The translations under genes and the position numbers were made by a program. From Porogramme epimiltina (lineage: Eukaryota > Basidiomycota > Agaricomycetes > Polyporales > Polyporaceae): a DNA stretch of 31,280 bases. The notes beneath the pieces were generated by a model. The model was not told the origin of the DNA, did no database searches, and saw nothing but the letters and a program-made list of their open reading frames with translations. Location of the stretch: the NCBI GenBank assembly GCA_900155495.1, contig FTLJ01001117.1:1-31280 (forward strand). Direction: 5' to 3'. This document shows positions 1 to 10,516 of this stretch, one piece after another; positions within the stretch are counted from its first letter, which is position 1, and every line of letters starts with the position of its first letter.

Positions 1-815
1 AAGAGCAACAGGCCGAGAAGGACTCGCAGCGCGCCGAGCTGGTGCAGAAGTAAGTCCCCCCTCCCTCCCCTCCACCCCCACCCCCATCTCCACCCTTTCG
101 CGCGATTCTCACGCACCGGCCGGCCCCTTGTAGGGAACAGGACTTCGCCAACTACCTCGAGCTGCACGACTACCGCAACGCGATCCTCCTCGCGCTCAGC
201 CTCGCGCAGCCTGGCCGCCTGCACGCCCTCTTCGCCTCGCTCCCGTCCTCTTCCTCTTCCTCTTCCCCATCTTCCTCTTCCTCGCCTTCGCCAGCTTCCC
301 CGTCGATCACGGGCCACCCCGCCGTCGACGAGGTCCTGCGCACGCTCCCCGGGCCGGACCTCGCCCGCCTGCTGCGCTACGTCCGCGACTGGAACGCGCG
401 CGCCAAGACGAGCGCCGTCGCGCAGCGCGTCCTCCACGCCGTCGTCAAGCTCCGCCCCGCCTCGGACCTCGCGCGCGCGTTCGACGACGAGGCTGCGCTC
501 GCCGCCGCTCCTGCTGTAGACGGCGCGGACGGCGGGTTTGGGGGCGCAGGGCTGGCGAGCGCGCCTGCGCCTGTGCCCGTAGAGGGGCGCGGCGCGACCG
601 CGCTCAAGGAGCTTGTCGACGCGCTCATCCCGTATACGGAGCGACACCTGTCACGCATGGAGAAGCTACTGCAGGACAGCTACGTCGTCGAGCACCTCCT
701 CTCGGAGATGGACGACGGGATGTTCGGCGAACTCGGTGCGGACGATGAGGACGAAGATGCAGAGGCCGACGGGCATATGATGGATGTCGACAGGGCTGTA
801 GCGATTGCAGCCTGA
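1..815 (+). CDS. UTP13: UTP13-like SSU processome protein, C-terminal part (partial, 5' end outside window)
   Basis: The visible exons are 3..49 (in frame from base 3) and 134..815, joined across a GT-AG intron at 50..133; they encode about 242 C-terminal residues ending at the TGA at 813-815. This matches the helical Utp13 C-terminal domain that follows the tandem WD40 propellers of yeast Utp13 / human TBL3. Visible marks are the start NYLELHDYRNAILLALSLAQP, a conserved core around LRTLPGPDLARLLRYVRDWN, and IPYTERHLSRMEKLLQDSY near the end. Family knowledge: the protein belongs to the UTP-B subcomplex, binds U3 snoRNP in the nucleolus and is needed for 18S rRNA maturation. Oddities are a serine run encoded by repeated tcttcc units (about 240-300) and an acidic C-terminal tail rich in Asp and Glu. 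The WD40 repeats lie upstream of the window. Identification is confident; the run of serines is likely a species-specific loop. Confidence 0.85.
243..300 (+). repeat. TC-rich hexamer-like repeat coding for a Ser run
   Basis: Imperfect tandem units of the type tcttcc encode a run of mostly serine with a few prolines inside the UTP13 C-terminal domain. Such in-frame simple repeats commonly vary in length between strains. It stays open in the UTP13 frame, so it is a coding loop rather than an intron. Confidence 0.6.
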
Positions 816-1186
816 ATTGGGGATGCATCCAGTGACGTTGTGTAAAAGTACTGTATTATCCTTTTATTGACTGTTTGCACAAGCAAACGCATTCAGGATC
901 CCATTTTTTCTGCGGAGTACGACAAGGACACGTGACACAGATACACCTCGGATTGTGCGATACAATTACAACAGATTACACGGTATAGAAATGACACAGG
1001 CGTACAGTGCTGTCTGGGGGACGTATGATACAGGTATGAGGCCCGTCCAGGCAGCAGGAGACAGCGCAACTCGACTCGACTCAACTCGCGGGCGACAATG
1101 AACGAGCATAGAAGTACAGCATGGGGCTTTCGTGCAGTACGCACGCACGGACAGGCGGCCGAGCAAGCAAGCAAGCACGGCGGCGC
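816..1186. other. Convergent 3' intergenic region (UTP13 / ARMT1-like)
   Basis: About 370 bases lie between the UTP13 stop and the stop of the opposite-strand ARMT1-like gene. I see no coding region or RNA gene. The stretch should hold the two 3' UTRs; an AT-rich segment at about 840-870 (attatccttttattgac) follows the UTP13 stop and may serve in its 3' end formation. A short gcaa tetranucleotide run sits near 1163-1176. Confidence 0.5.
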
Positions 1187-3325
1187 TTACGTGAAGATGA
1201 CCTTCTCGCCGGGGCGGCCCTCGGAGAGAAGCACGACGGCCTACAAGCAGAGCGTGAGCCACGCGCCGGGAAGAGAAGGACGACGTAGAAGGGTACGCAC
1301 GTATTTACCACTGATCTTCCAGCCCTCCTCCTCCTTGTCGAGGCGCTCCGCGAGCTCGTCGCCGTCCGGCCCGAGGCCGACGACGACGTCGCTCTTGATC
1401 GTGCGCATGCTGCACACCCGGGGCGCACCTGCGGCGGACGCCATTGGGCCGATCGCGATTTCGAAGTCGGTCGATGGCGGCGCAGCGCAGTCGTACGTCA
1501 GCTGGGAAGAGGGGAGAGTGGCAGTTCAGTGCTGGATAGAAGGGCTGTGGTGAGTTGAAGGGCACACCTTGCGATGATTCAGGTCACCCTTGAAGATGAC
1601 GAGGTCCGCGCGCGAGAGGTGGAGGAAGAGATCGGGCGCTTCATTGTGGAGCTCCCAGAAGGTGAAGCCCGTGCACCAGAACGGGTGCTGCTCATACACC
1701 CACTTTCCACACTTCTCGTATTGCTGGAGTTGTATAATTAGGACACCAAGTTTGTCGGGTAGAAGCATAGAGATGTACCTTCCAGCGCATGCCGAGCCGA
1801 CGCAGACTGTCCAGCTCCTCGTCGCTCGCCTTCGGGAAGAGGTGGCCGTACACCATAGAGTTCAAGAGCCACTCCCAGTCTTGGCGGGTGACATCTGACA
1901 CGAACCAGGGGTAACGTTTTCCGTGGAAACGCACCTCGCTCGCGAGACCGCTCTGAATGAGGAAGTCGGCTGTGTGCAGATCGTTTGTGAGAACTTGGGG
2001 AAAATCCCTATGACGTCATCGTGTGTATCGCTTACCATAGACACAGTCGCAATACAGCTCGAAACCGGCATTGTCGAGCACGAAGTCAACACGGCCGCCG
2101 GTGTGGGCACGGAGGTTGACGACGGTCTCCCAGAGCCTCTTCATGTGGTTACCGAGGATGTTCTTCTCGGTGGCAGCGAGGTTGGCACCACCAGTCGATT
2201 GGAGCGACTTGATTTGTTCCTCGGTCATGTTGATAAGGAGAGACAGATCCGTCGAGTTACCCCAAAGGCAAACTACGGGCCATGGACAGTCAGCGCCAGG
2301 TCCCTTAAATAGCACATGTGCACACAACATACTTTGAGTGAGCTCCAAGAACATTAAGCGCTCTGCTTCCAGCCTCTGTGCCGGAGTCGCGTCGTCCTTC
2401 ATTGCAAATGGTTCCGCGAAGCGCATAGAAAGCTCAAATACCGCGTCATGAGAACGGGAGAATGTGTCGCACTGAATGGTCGGGTCAGTTTGGTGTCGCT
2501 TTGACGAGTGATCTCTCGCGTACCTTTTGCCGGAAGAAGACGTCATAGCTCTTCCAGTGCTTGCTCACGCTGAAGCACTCCCGCAGACGACGGTACTTGT
2601 ATGCCTCAGCGAAGAGCCAGGGTGCGTTCATATATGTCTTGCCTTCATATTACACGCATCCCTTGAGTTCTCCACGTCCGAACAGGAAATATCGGCTTGG
2701 ACGTACCCTGGAAATACTTGGCGATGAGCTTGTTCCACAGGGCGACGTCTGCCTCTCCGTCGTCGATCACGGGACGGAGTCTGCTCTGGTCTTGAAGCTC
2801 CTTCTTGAGCGCGTCCATGCGTTCAATGCACTCCACAAGGTCGACGATACGCTCCTCGCTGTACTCCTGATTGAGGGTCAAGACGACGTCGTCGATGGCC
2901 TTGCCGAGAATGGTGGGCAAACGCTGGCCCATAGTCGCGTAGGCAAACGAATACCTAATGAAAAGGGCACGTTAACGGGACGGGTCCATACATGGTAGAA
3001 AGGGTAGCGCACTCGTGGTAGCCACGGTAGGCCGGCCATGGCGGGTTGTTGGGGTCAATCTGACGACTATAGTAAGTACAATGTACATGCAGACTTGGAT
3101 AAAGACGGGCCGACGTACCGTGGACGGTGAGCGAGGGTATACCGGCTTGATCTTCTGCCGACTCGGGAGGTGGGAGAGCTTGAGGGCGACGCGGTTAGGT
3201 GCTTCCTTGGCGCCGGCCGTGGAGTTGGGGGCACGGTTGGGAGAAAGGGTGGCCATTTTGACGGGCTGGGGCTCGTCGTTAGCACCGTCATGGGGCGGCG
3301 TTGGGGGAAAGTAATCGGTGGACAT
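1187..3325 (-). CDS. DUF89 / ARMT1-like damage-control phosphatase, 10 exons, 532 aa
   Basis: Exons on the minus strand are 3325..3119, 3059..3013, 2954..2707, 2642..2524, 2471..2333, 2272..2036, 1969..1779, 1723..1568, 1501..1301 and 1240..1187; the total of 1599 nt is 533 codons including stop. Introns are 50-66 nt, all GT-AG. Family marks in order are DPNNPPWPAYRGYH, SFAYATMGQRLP, YFQGKTYMNAPWLFAEAYKY, KSYDVFF, QICLWGNSTDLSLL, the metal-site motif DNAGFEL (Asp320, Asn321), then FVSDV with Asp358, FKGDLNHRK and RTIKSDVVVGL. The Asp-Asn to Asp spacing of 38 equals that of yeast YMR027W (254/255/292). Known role: subfamily III DUF89 enzymes are metal-dependent phosphatases acting on sugar phosphates such as fructose 1-phosphate; a carboxyl methyltransferase activity was proposed for human ARMT1 and is disputed. 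The start at 3325 was chosen as the first in-frame ATG; Met24 (MATLSP) is an alternative. Confidence 0.92.
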
Positions 3326-3468
3326 TGTAGGGGCGTGCGGTCAAGTAAGGAGACGAGATAACGGGTTGCAGGTAGCGCGAAGTAGAGAAGGAGGGAGCGG
3401 TGGAGCTGAGTGCGACGGAACGCGGCTCGGAGGGAGCTTGAAGAAGAGGACGGGGACGCACCGGGGCG

Positions 3469-3475
3469 TTATATA
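3469..3475 (-). promoter_or_regulatory. TATA box of the ARMT1-like gene
   Basis: The minus strand reads TATATAA about 145 nt upstream of the ATG at 3325. Motif and distance fit a fungal core promoter. This is an inference from sequence only. Confidence 0.45.
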
Positions 3476-3591
3476 GACGGAGGGCGAGACGAATGGGGGC
3501 GGCAGAGATGGGCTGTTCCTAATCTTCGGAGACGGCAGCGTTTCCGTGGCCGGAGATCTTATGGAGAGCATAAGTCCCTCGCATCGAGCGA

Positions 3592-3599
3592 TGACGTCA
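3592..3599. promoter_or_regulatory. Perfect CRE octamer TGACGTCA upstream of the ARMT1-like gene
   Basis: The palindromic octamer TGACGTCA is the classical binding site of ATF/CREB-type bZIP factors, which in fungi often mediate stress responses. It lies 267 nt upstream of the ARMT1-like ATG. A second exact copy is at 2011-2018 inside one of the introns of the same gene. Binding is not shown. Confidence 0.35.
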
Positions 3600-4956
3600 C
3601 GGACGAGGTTCGGATGTGGGTCCAGTGGGCACTTGCCGCATTCGCGTCGCCGACCCCGCGCGCCCCCCGCGAGGGCCGTGCCTGCGCTCGCTGTGGACGC
3701 AGGGCTGCAGACGGTGCTCGGGGTGGCGCGCACCGCGGCCGTGGGCGACGCACGGGTTCTGGCGGTGACGGCAGGAGGAGTGCCTGCTTCGCCGCGGCCG
3801 TCACGATGGCGCTTCGGCATGGCGCGCTCGGCTTATCTGCGCCATTATCAGTCCCCTTTTCGAAACACCGACGCGCGCCCGCTCCGTCCCCTGCCTCTTC
3901 TGGACATGGGCCCGAGTTTCCTCTGCGTTCTCCCCGACGCGGCGGCCCCAGCGGCGGCCCCTCCACCGTCCGAGTGACTTCTATGACATACGCCCCACGC
4001 CACGCAGGCGCTGTGGTGTCTCTCCACGTCCCTTTCCGACATTCTTCGTCGCCTCCTCCGCACACGCCACACGCTTTCGCCGCCCCAATACTGTCGTGCC
4101 ATGGCACAAGCGAGTCAACCCCACGCGCTCCGTCGAGCCTCGACTGGCCACCCGCACAAATGTACCCCACAAGTCCAATCTCGCTCATATCGGCCGACCC
4201 TGCCGTCCTTCTCATCACGCATCGCCCACCGTCCCTGTTCCATCCCGTCCCGTTTCCCCGGCCCCGGTCCAAATCTAGCGTCTCCATCCACTTTCTCCGA
4301 CCGCCTCTATCCTTGGCCACCAGCATCGATCACCAGCAGACCACCACGTATCGTTTCATGTGGGAATTCGACCGTCGGATGCGTTCTAACCTCACGGAGA
4401 TGTCAGTTGGACACCGGCATAGGCGCGTTGTGGAGCGCGTGGGGCCGGTGAATATGAATGTGGACTCTGGTCGAGGTCATGCACTTCCTTGGGTGCTGCA
4501 GCTGCGTGTGTACATCCAACTCTTACAGACGCCATGATTTCATCGACTGAGAACTGTGTACGCCTAGGACTCACAGTTGAAGTGGACCATGGAATTGTCC
4601 ACGATGACGTCGCGCGCCTTCCCAGCTACTCCTCCTTCTCCCGCGCGCGAATTCAAATGTGCTGCAGGACGTCGTCATTGACTTCAGGCTAGCGCGGCTT
4701 GCCATCATCGTGCGCTGCGCCCAGCGGATCCCGGTGCGTCTCCTATCACATGAGATAATGACGGACATTGACACCTTTCCTTTTCCGTATCTCCATCCAG
4801 AATATCACGCACAAAGGCCAGAACGAGTGTACCCCGCTCATACACTGGCAACGTAACAGAAGCGATTCGCACGCTCGCGTTTATCCCGTGCCACACCACC
4901 GTGCGTCTCCCTACTCGTACACATCCAAAATACAACAACGGCTCATATTTTTATAT

Positions 4957-5471
4957 TCACGACCCCGCGTCAGGTGCCCGCCGGCATTCAGTCGCTACAG
5001 ACAAGCCAGCGGCCCCTTGTTCCCAGCACAGGACGGCGATCAAACAAGCTCGCGAGTCGACGCGCTCGGCCGCGCTGCCGCGATTGTGGCCCTCGCGCTT
5101 CTCCGTGCCTGCGCTCGCGGTCAACGCGTCGGCGTCCGACGCGTCCCCGCCCTCGATCACCTCCAGCTTGTGCAGCGAGTTCTCCTTGGCCTCCTCGGAC
5201 ACGCTGGGGTTGCTGTCATGCAAGCTCGGGTCGGCCTGACGTGGGAGGGTCGGCGTGGACGGCTGGACTCACTTGATCGCCGCTTTGCGGCCGCAGGGGA
5301 CCTGTGCAGGCTAGAAGTCAGCAGGTGAGTTCTTGCTACAGGTGATTCCGGGGGCGAACATTCTACGCGCGTGCTTCTTGGGCAGATGGGGCCATAATCG
5401 TAGTTATTGATCGAGGGCTTGTGAGAGTAGTAGGGCGTGCTGGGGATACTGGGGTTGGGGAACGATTGCAC
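4957..5471 (-). CDS. Con-6-like conidiation protein (small, start uncertain)
   Basis: The best exon, 5224..4957, encodes the Con-6 family signature NPSVSEEAKENS (family form NPNVSEEAK), preceded across a 48-nt GT-AG intron (5272..5225) by exon 5301..5273 reading GRKAAIN, which fits the usual G-x-KAAI lead-in. Upstream, the acceptor at 5302 can pair with a gtagaa donor at 5366; in that frame the first ATG is 5471 and the product is 133 aa beginning MQSFPNPS. An ATG at 5395 (MAPSAQEAR) has a more natural look but reaches this donor in the wrong phase. Family knowledge: Con-6 of Neurospora is a small, conidiation-induced protein of unknown biochemistry, and short homologues occur widely in basidiomycetes. 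The tail after residue 80 shows no repeat of the motif, so an unrecognised 3' intron or an early stop is possible. Confidence 0.55.
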
Positions 5472-6949
5472 GCTTGTTTTCTGCCGTAGAAATATCCTTC
5501 ACTCGTGTATCAAGGACATAATAATGACAAATTGACTGACCAAGTGTTCGATGTTGCAGGGGCGACTATCCGGTGAAATATTGCGGACCGCCAACGCACC
5601 GGTCATCGTGCGCTCATAATTCGGCGTTGAATCGCGCGTTGCCTTTCTAGGTATATCACTTTCCTAACTCGTATTTCCGACAACTCCAGTGACAGTTGTG
5701 GTCCTCTGTGTGGCCCCTAGACATGTCCAATGAATCGCCGCTACGGCCCGGCAACTCGCGTAACGACCCGTCATTCACGCCCCACCTCGCGGATCCGCCA
5801 CCGACGATCCAAGCAACCCCGAGCGGGCCAGAGTCCGCCGCTCCCCTCCTCGTTGCATTGAACTGAGCGCCAGTGTCCGCACGCATCGCGAAATCTCCCC
5901 TTCGGCCTCCAGGAATTCTGGTCTTTTTGGGGGGGGCCGCAGGCGATCGAAGTTCTTGCGCGGCGCTGCTTCAAAACTTCACGCATCGCCCACAGCTGAG
6001 AGGAGCGACGGAGGGGCCCAGGGCTCTGAGCCGCCGCCATAGGTGCCGCAACTTGAGCTACTTTGATTGTTGGCTACGCGGCCGGAGCTTGCGATAGCCC
6101 TGCAGATCCAGCGAGCATCCCGCGGACCCTTGCGCGACGCGCGGCAGCGCCCGGCATCCGTTCGTCAAGACCGCCATGACGGTCGGGGAGGTCGAAAAGG
6201 AGCGACGGGCATTCCATGTATGTATGTCGGGCTCGGATTTTGTTGTTCACGTCGGAAGCGGGCTGACTCTCGGAGCATTAGATAGGTCATAGGGCGCATT
6301 AGGATCGCGCGGCACAACACAGCGTAACGGAAGGGTCCTCTGCCACGTCATAGAACCTAGCTCGTAGACCGGTTTAGCTGAGAATCCCGCGTTTCGACGT
6401 AGGCGGCATCCTACAAAGCACGTGGAAGGCACGTGCGCGGGCCGTTCATGTTGGAACGACCGCAGGCTGCCAGACCTCTTTTTCACTCTCCCAACGCGTA
6501 CTCTATACGCGAGCTACAAGAAATACGAAGACGCCAACCCCTCAGAGTCAGTTTGACTTATAGCCTCCCACGTAGCAACTAATGCTTATCGCCGACTATA
6601 TTTCGGGTACAGTCATGGACAAGAGTGGTCCCCTCGGCGGGCGTCGAACTTGACTTGAACGCCACGAGGCTGCTCTTTTGTAATTCATGATGTCGTATGG
6701 AATCCCTTCAAAGACAACTGCTGTGCCTCGATGCGACATGACTCTAGGCTTCGGGAATCTTATGACACTCATCCCGGTCCGCCAAGCATAGAACGATTGC
6801 ATCATACCTACCCTGCGGAGCTGCCTTCGATAGCCTTCAACCTTTTTGGTTCATCTTCGTATCCCGAAAGGCACTCGTAGGTTGAGCTACAGCTTCGGCC
6901 TCGAGGAACTTTTAGGCCAAGTAAGCTTCAGCTGTCGTCATGATCGTCG
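5472..6949. other. Gene-free stretch before the F-box relic
   Basis: About 1.5 kb without an open frame carrying recognisable motifs on either strand. It has a G run at about 5931-5938 and two CACGTG E-boxes at 6419-6424 and 6430-6435. The stretch next to the decayed F-box copy may contain further unrecognisable remains of that copy, including its first exon. No tRNA-like or repeat structure was identified. Confidence 0.4.
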
Positions 6950-8250
6950 CTCCGAGCGCTGATGGCCGAGTCGAACAGACAATGGATGCCCACCTTCGGA
7001 ACGGCCACGACATATGGAACCACATCGCTTTTTATGCGGGCGTGTCCGTCGCATCCGTCTCCCCGTCGTAGCAAATTGGAGATGCAGAAAATCGTCGCCC
7101 TTTGGGAGAAGAACGAGCGGCAGCCTCCGCTCCGCTCTCCTGGGCGAGCCTTCGTAGCCAGAGAGAGCAACGGAAATCGGTTTACCGAGCGTTGCAGCTT
7201 ATCGCTCACTCAAGAAACTCACCCGTACACGTCAAGGAGACCCCAGGGGTGCCTTCGCTCTCTTGACAAGGTCATACAAGAACTTTCTCCGCCTTGCCAC
7301 TATCTAGTCGCTACCATCTTCCGGGTATTTCCTAACCTCCGCAATCCTATCATGACAAACGCCTGCTTGTCGCCAAGATGGTTCTTTTCTATTACCGCAC
7401 TGTCTCCCGAACCAGTCAAACTCTGCATTGCTCCGACGGCTCGCCTCACGAAACTCGGAATAGAATCCATCGGACCCACCCTCCCGCAAACTCTCGCAAA
7501 CCTCCACCTCCATCTACGACGACGCCGACAACGGCACCGCCGCCGATGGCCACAAACACGTCACGGCGATCGCAACCTCCGTCTCCCCGAAAACGCTCCG
7601 CGCTCCCAAGCTCGCCCCGGCGCACTGCCCCCGCCACTGTTCGCATCTGCACTCCCAGCGACACGGGATGCGGACGTGCCGGCGGCCCTTACCCCTCTGA
7701 CACGCACGTCCTCGATTCGCACGTACACCGCCTTGGACACGTTCGCATTCCGGCCCTGACCTCGGACGTTCGTGGGCAGCGGCACTTTGGCGATCCCCAC
7801 GCACAGGTGAGCGCGCCTCCGCGCCCTCGACGCCAGCAAGCGGCATGCCCGTCCGCGGGCGCGCTCGCCATCCCCTCCGCGGCGTGTCCGCGCCCCACGG
7901 AGCCTACATTGGCCCCGCTGCGCCCCTGCATCCGCGAGGGCATCTCTTCGAGATGACTGCCGCCGCCCGGGCTTCGTGTGCTGCTTGTCGCGGGCGTTGC
8001 CACGCCGCCCGCGCTGCGATCCGAGGACACGCTGGGAGAAGGGACGCAGTGCGAGTCGCGGGGGAGTGGTCAGTCGGTCGTTCACATCCAATTCCTGGTG
8101 TTCCGCGCACGCCGTGCGCTCCCGGTGCGCTCGGATAAGCGCATCTTGCTATGGAAGACAGCTTTCGATCATGTCCAGGATGGTGGTGTGGCCGTTCAAA
8201 TGCGAGTATCTAAAATGGGTACGGTGTCGGTCCTTGAGCTATTTTGACCG
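6950..8250 (+). pseudogene. Decayed F-box-like paralogue (relic)
   Basis: This stretch resembles exon 2 of the intact F-box-like gene at 8809-10516, but only as fragments in shifting frames. Around 6995-7035 one frame reads HDIWNHIAFYA, like the W-x-RF-x-YA segment that opens exon 2 of such genes. At 7079-7135 another reads ALWEKNERQPPLRS, against IWEKNERNPPFPF in the neighbour, with clear nucleotide identity over tttgggagaa. At 7440-7515 it reads LTKLGIESIGPTLPQTLANL. At 8140-8200 it reads LLWKTAFDHVQDGG, against LWNTVFQQIQKRRGG at the C terminus of the neighbour. The order and spacing match the intact gene over about 1.25 kb, while frameshifts and stops separate the pieces. No F-box exon was found upstream. 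The natural reading is a duplicated gene now decayed; the limits are approximate. Confidence 0.65.
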
Positions 8251-8571
8251 TTGTAAAGTGCGCGCTGATCTGTGGACTGCTTCTCTAGCAGGAGCAGCTC
8301 CATCAGTTTCGAACGCTCAATGTCTGTAGGCTTAGGGGACGATAAATCAACACATACACCGACCTTTCAGATTCACTGACCAAACCTCTTCGTGTCGATA
8401 TAACGTGTCGAATTCCCAAAGTACGGGTTTGGTCACCCAGCGCTGCACCTTGGAGGAGTAGGTAGAGATATTATATGGGCTATCCTTGCATCCCTCCTCA
8501 ACCGTGTATAGGTGGCGGCTCGGTTCAGTGCAAGTTCTGAGGTTTGGGGACGGGTGAGAGGCACGTGGGGC

Positions 8572-8588
8572 CCACGTGTATTCAACAC
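8572..8588. promoter_or_regulatory. 17-nt palindrome containing two CACGTG E-boxes
   Basis: The arms cacgtggg and cccacgtg are exact reverse complements separated by a single g, so two CACGTG E-boxes face each other. E-boxes bind bHLH factors (Cbf1, Pho4 and INO-type in fungi). The element lies about 220 nt upstream of the F-box gene ATG, a distance that suits an upstream activating site. Confidence 0.4.
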
Positions 8589-8730
8589 ACCATTTGAGCA
8601 ACATATCAAATTGGGTCCTGGTGCCACTCGCGCTGATCGTCGATGGCGGCTCTGTCGTCTCTCTCCACCTAGCACCAACACTACAAGATACTGAACGTAT
8701 TGCACGACGTGAGCGGCATCCATTAGGCAA

Positions 8731-8738
8731 TATTTATA
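8731..8738 (+). promoter_or_regulatory. TATA-like element of the first F-box gene
   Basis: TATTTATA lies 71-78 nt upstream of the ATG at 8809, a usual core-promoter distance in fungi. Inferred from motif and position only. Confidence 0.4.
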
Positions 8739-8808
8739 TTGCGGTTAACTTGTATCACTACTTGTTTCGTCAATAGCTCCGCCGAGAGGCACGACGCTCA
8801 CCTGTACT

Positions 8809-10516
8809 ATGGACGACACGATCACAGCATGCCATCGCGCCCTGTCGATCTACGAAATTGTTTGGAAGATTCTCAAGGATAACTATTCACCTTTTGGGCC
8901 CACCCCTTCGCTGCTTCAACCTGTGGACCTCGCAAGACTTGCGCGGGTCTGTCGCGCGTTAAACGATCCTACAATCAATGTCCTATGGCATGCATTGGTC
9001 ACTCTGAGGCCCATCTGGAACATCTTTGCTGCTTCGTCGACATCTCTGCGTAGTCGACAGACGGACACGGATGTGGACGAATTTCTCCTGCAAGTGAGTC
9101 GTCGGTTGTCCACTATCAGTTGCATTCCACACACTTACATTAGCAACTGTACAGGTGACAAAGGCGGAACACTGGAACAACTCCGCTCGGTGGCGTCGCT
9201 TCATACACTACTCTCAGCGTATCCATGGCATCTATTACTATAACCGACCGACAAGATCAGAGGCACAATTTCTGTCCACAATTTGGGAGAAAAACGAACG
9301 AAACCCTCCGTTCCCCTTCCTCCAGACTTTGCAAATCCATTGGACGGGCGCCGAGGCCGATTTTCTCGAGCATCTTCTTTGCCCTTCAGTAGTTGAATTT
9401 CGATTAGCCGACGACGGTAAAGACCAGAACGATGCGCTATCGTCAATCTTCAGCTCTCTCGCCCGTACGACTCGGGGCCTTACGGCTGTCCATCTTGACA
9501 GATCGTCACATAGATCTTCCCAGTGGATCGTCGATCATCTCCAACCATTCAGAGGACTACGGGATCTCTCCTTATTCCCTCCTATTCAGCTCAAGGCGTT
9601 TTATACTCTTACACTGGCTACTCCAAACCTGGTCAAGTTGAGCGTCCAGTTGGTCCACGAGAGCATATTTTCCTCACCACTCTTCACGCTCCCTTACCTT
9701 ACCACCCTTTCCGTTCGCTGTAGCGGAGCCACCGTCATAAATCTGTTCGCGTGCCTCCGAGTCCCGTCGCTTTCAAAGGGCACTTTCTCTATCTTGGATG
9801 ACATTCCCCTCGCCGGCCGTCACCGTGACTACACTACAGCCATCGCACGGGCCCTGTTTCCGCAGGTTCTTCGTGAACTCACAGTCACTTACAGTAGCCA
9901 CTCCCTGGCCACAGCGATTGCCGCAACTGGAGAGGCCATTCTCGTGCTACCCTCGGTGACCATCGCACAGATGCTCGAGCCGCTGGCACCGGCCAGTAGC
10001 GGCCTAAACAAGTTCGTACTCCTGCTCCAGAGGTCACTCAAGGTCTCAGCAGACGACCGCACGTTTGTCAACGCCGCCGCGGGGTGGAGGCATCTCCATA
10101 CTCTCCACATCGACGTTCACACGTGGGACGAAACTGGTCCCATCCCGAGTGCGAACGTCCTCGCGCTTCTCGCAGCAGCGCTCCCGCGCCTTCAAGAGCT
10201 CACCCTTCCCTATCTAGAGCCCAGAATTGACGAGGTCGGCGTCCCGGCGTGGTTAGGGCCTCCGCATAGCCTCCAGGGGTTATTCGTCGCAGACGGCACT
10301 CTCAGCGCTCAGCCTAGCAACCAGAAGGACATCGATTCGTTGGTGGACGCCATTGACAGGCTTTTCCCATTCCTCGACCTTCATTTCGGGGCGTTTATCC
10401 GCCGCCGGGACACGTTGTGGAACACGGTATTCCAACAGATCCAGAAGCGTCGTGGCGGAGCTCCGCTCCCGGTCTTTGAAGATTTGACCTGGGAAGACTT
10501 TGGGTTTCCGAGGTGA
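8809..10516 (+). CDS. F-box-like / leucine-rich protein 1, 548 aa
   Basis: Exons 8809..9093 and 9155..10516 join in phase 0 across a 61-nt GT-AG intron. The N terminus has the basidiomycete F-box-like pattern: the helix IYEIVWKILKDN followed by DLARLARVCRALNDPTINVLWHAL with its invariant-type LARVCR and LW residues. The second exon begins with the W-x-x-F-x-x-YS-x-R segment typical of these proteins and then runs through irregular leucine-rich repeats, for example LRDLSLFPPIQLKAFYTL and LPRLQELTLP. Family knowledge: F-box proteins are substrate receptors of SCF ubiquitin ligases through Skp1, and this type has expanded greatly in Agaricomycetes; individual substrates are unknown. The ATG is the first in the open frame, 71-78 nt after a TATA-like element. 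Its stop codon TGA overlaps a strong 5' splice site (AG then gtgaga at 10513), so longer isoforms are possible. Confidence 0.85.

Larger units (their letters stand above)
3326..4956. other. Gene-poor spacer upstream of the ARMT1-like gene
   Basis: About 1.6 kb separates the ARMT1-like start from the Con-6-like stop. Long open frames exist on both strands at about 3410-4540, but they are low-complexity (rich in Arg, Pro, Ser, Ala), overlap each other on opposite strands, and show no family motif, as expected for GC-rich DNA. The proximal part carries the TATA box and CRE listed separately. I recognise nothing else. Confidence 0.5.
8251..8808. promoter_or_regulatory. Upstream region of the first intact F-box gene
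   Basis: About 560 bases without coding content. They hold a 17-nt palindrome with two E-boxes (8572-8588) and a TATA-like element (8731-8738), both listed separately. The AT-rich part at 8725-8770 fits a core promoter. Confidence 0.4.

Noticed and set aside
3410..4537. A 375-codon plus-strand open frame upstream of the ARMT1-like gene
   Set aside because: It covers the 5' UTR and promoter of the opposite gene, is low-complexity Arg/Pro/Ser-rich, is overlapped by a 255-codon minus-strand frame of equal quality, and shows no domain motif. Open frames of this size are common by chance in GC-rich DNA.
6620..6665. A repeated gttcaag/gttcga-like segment near 6640 considered as a tRNA on the minus strand
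   Set aside because: The stem expected around the T loop does not pair and no cloverleaf forms.
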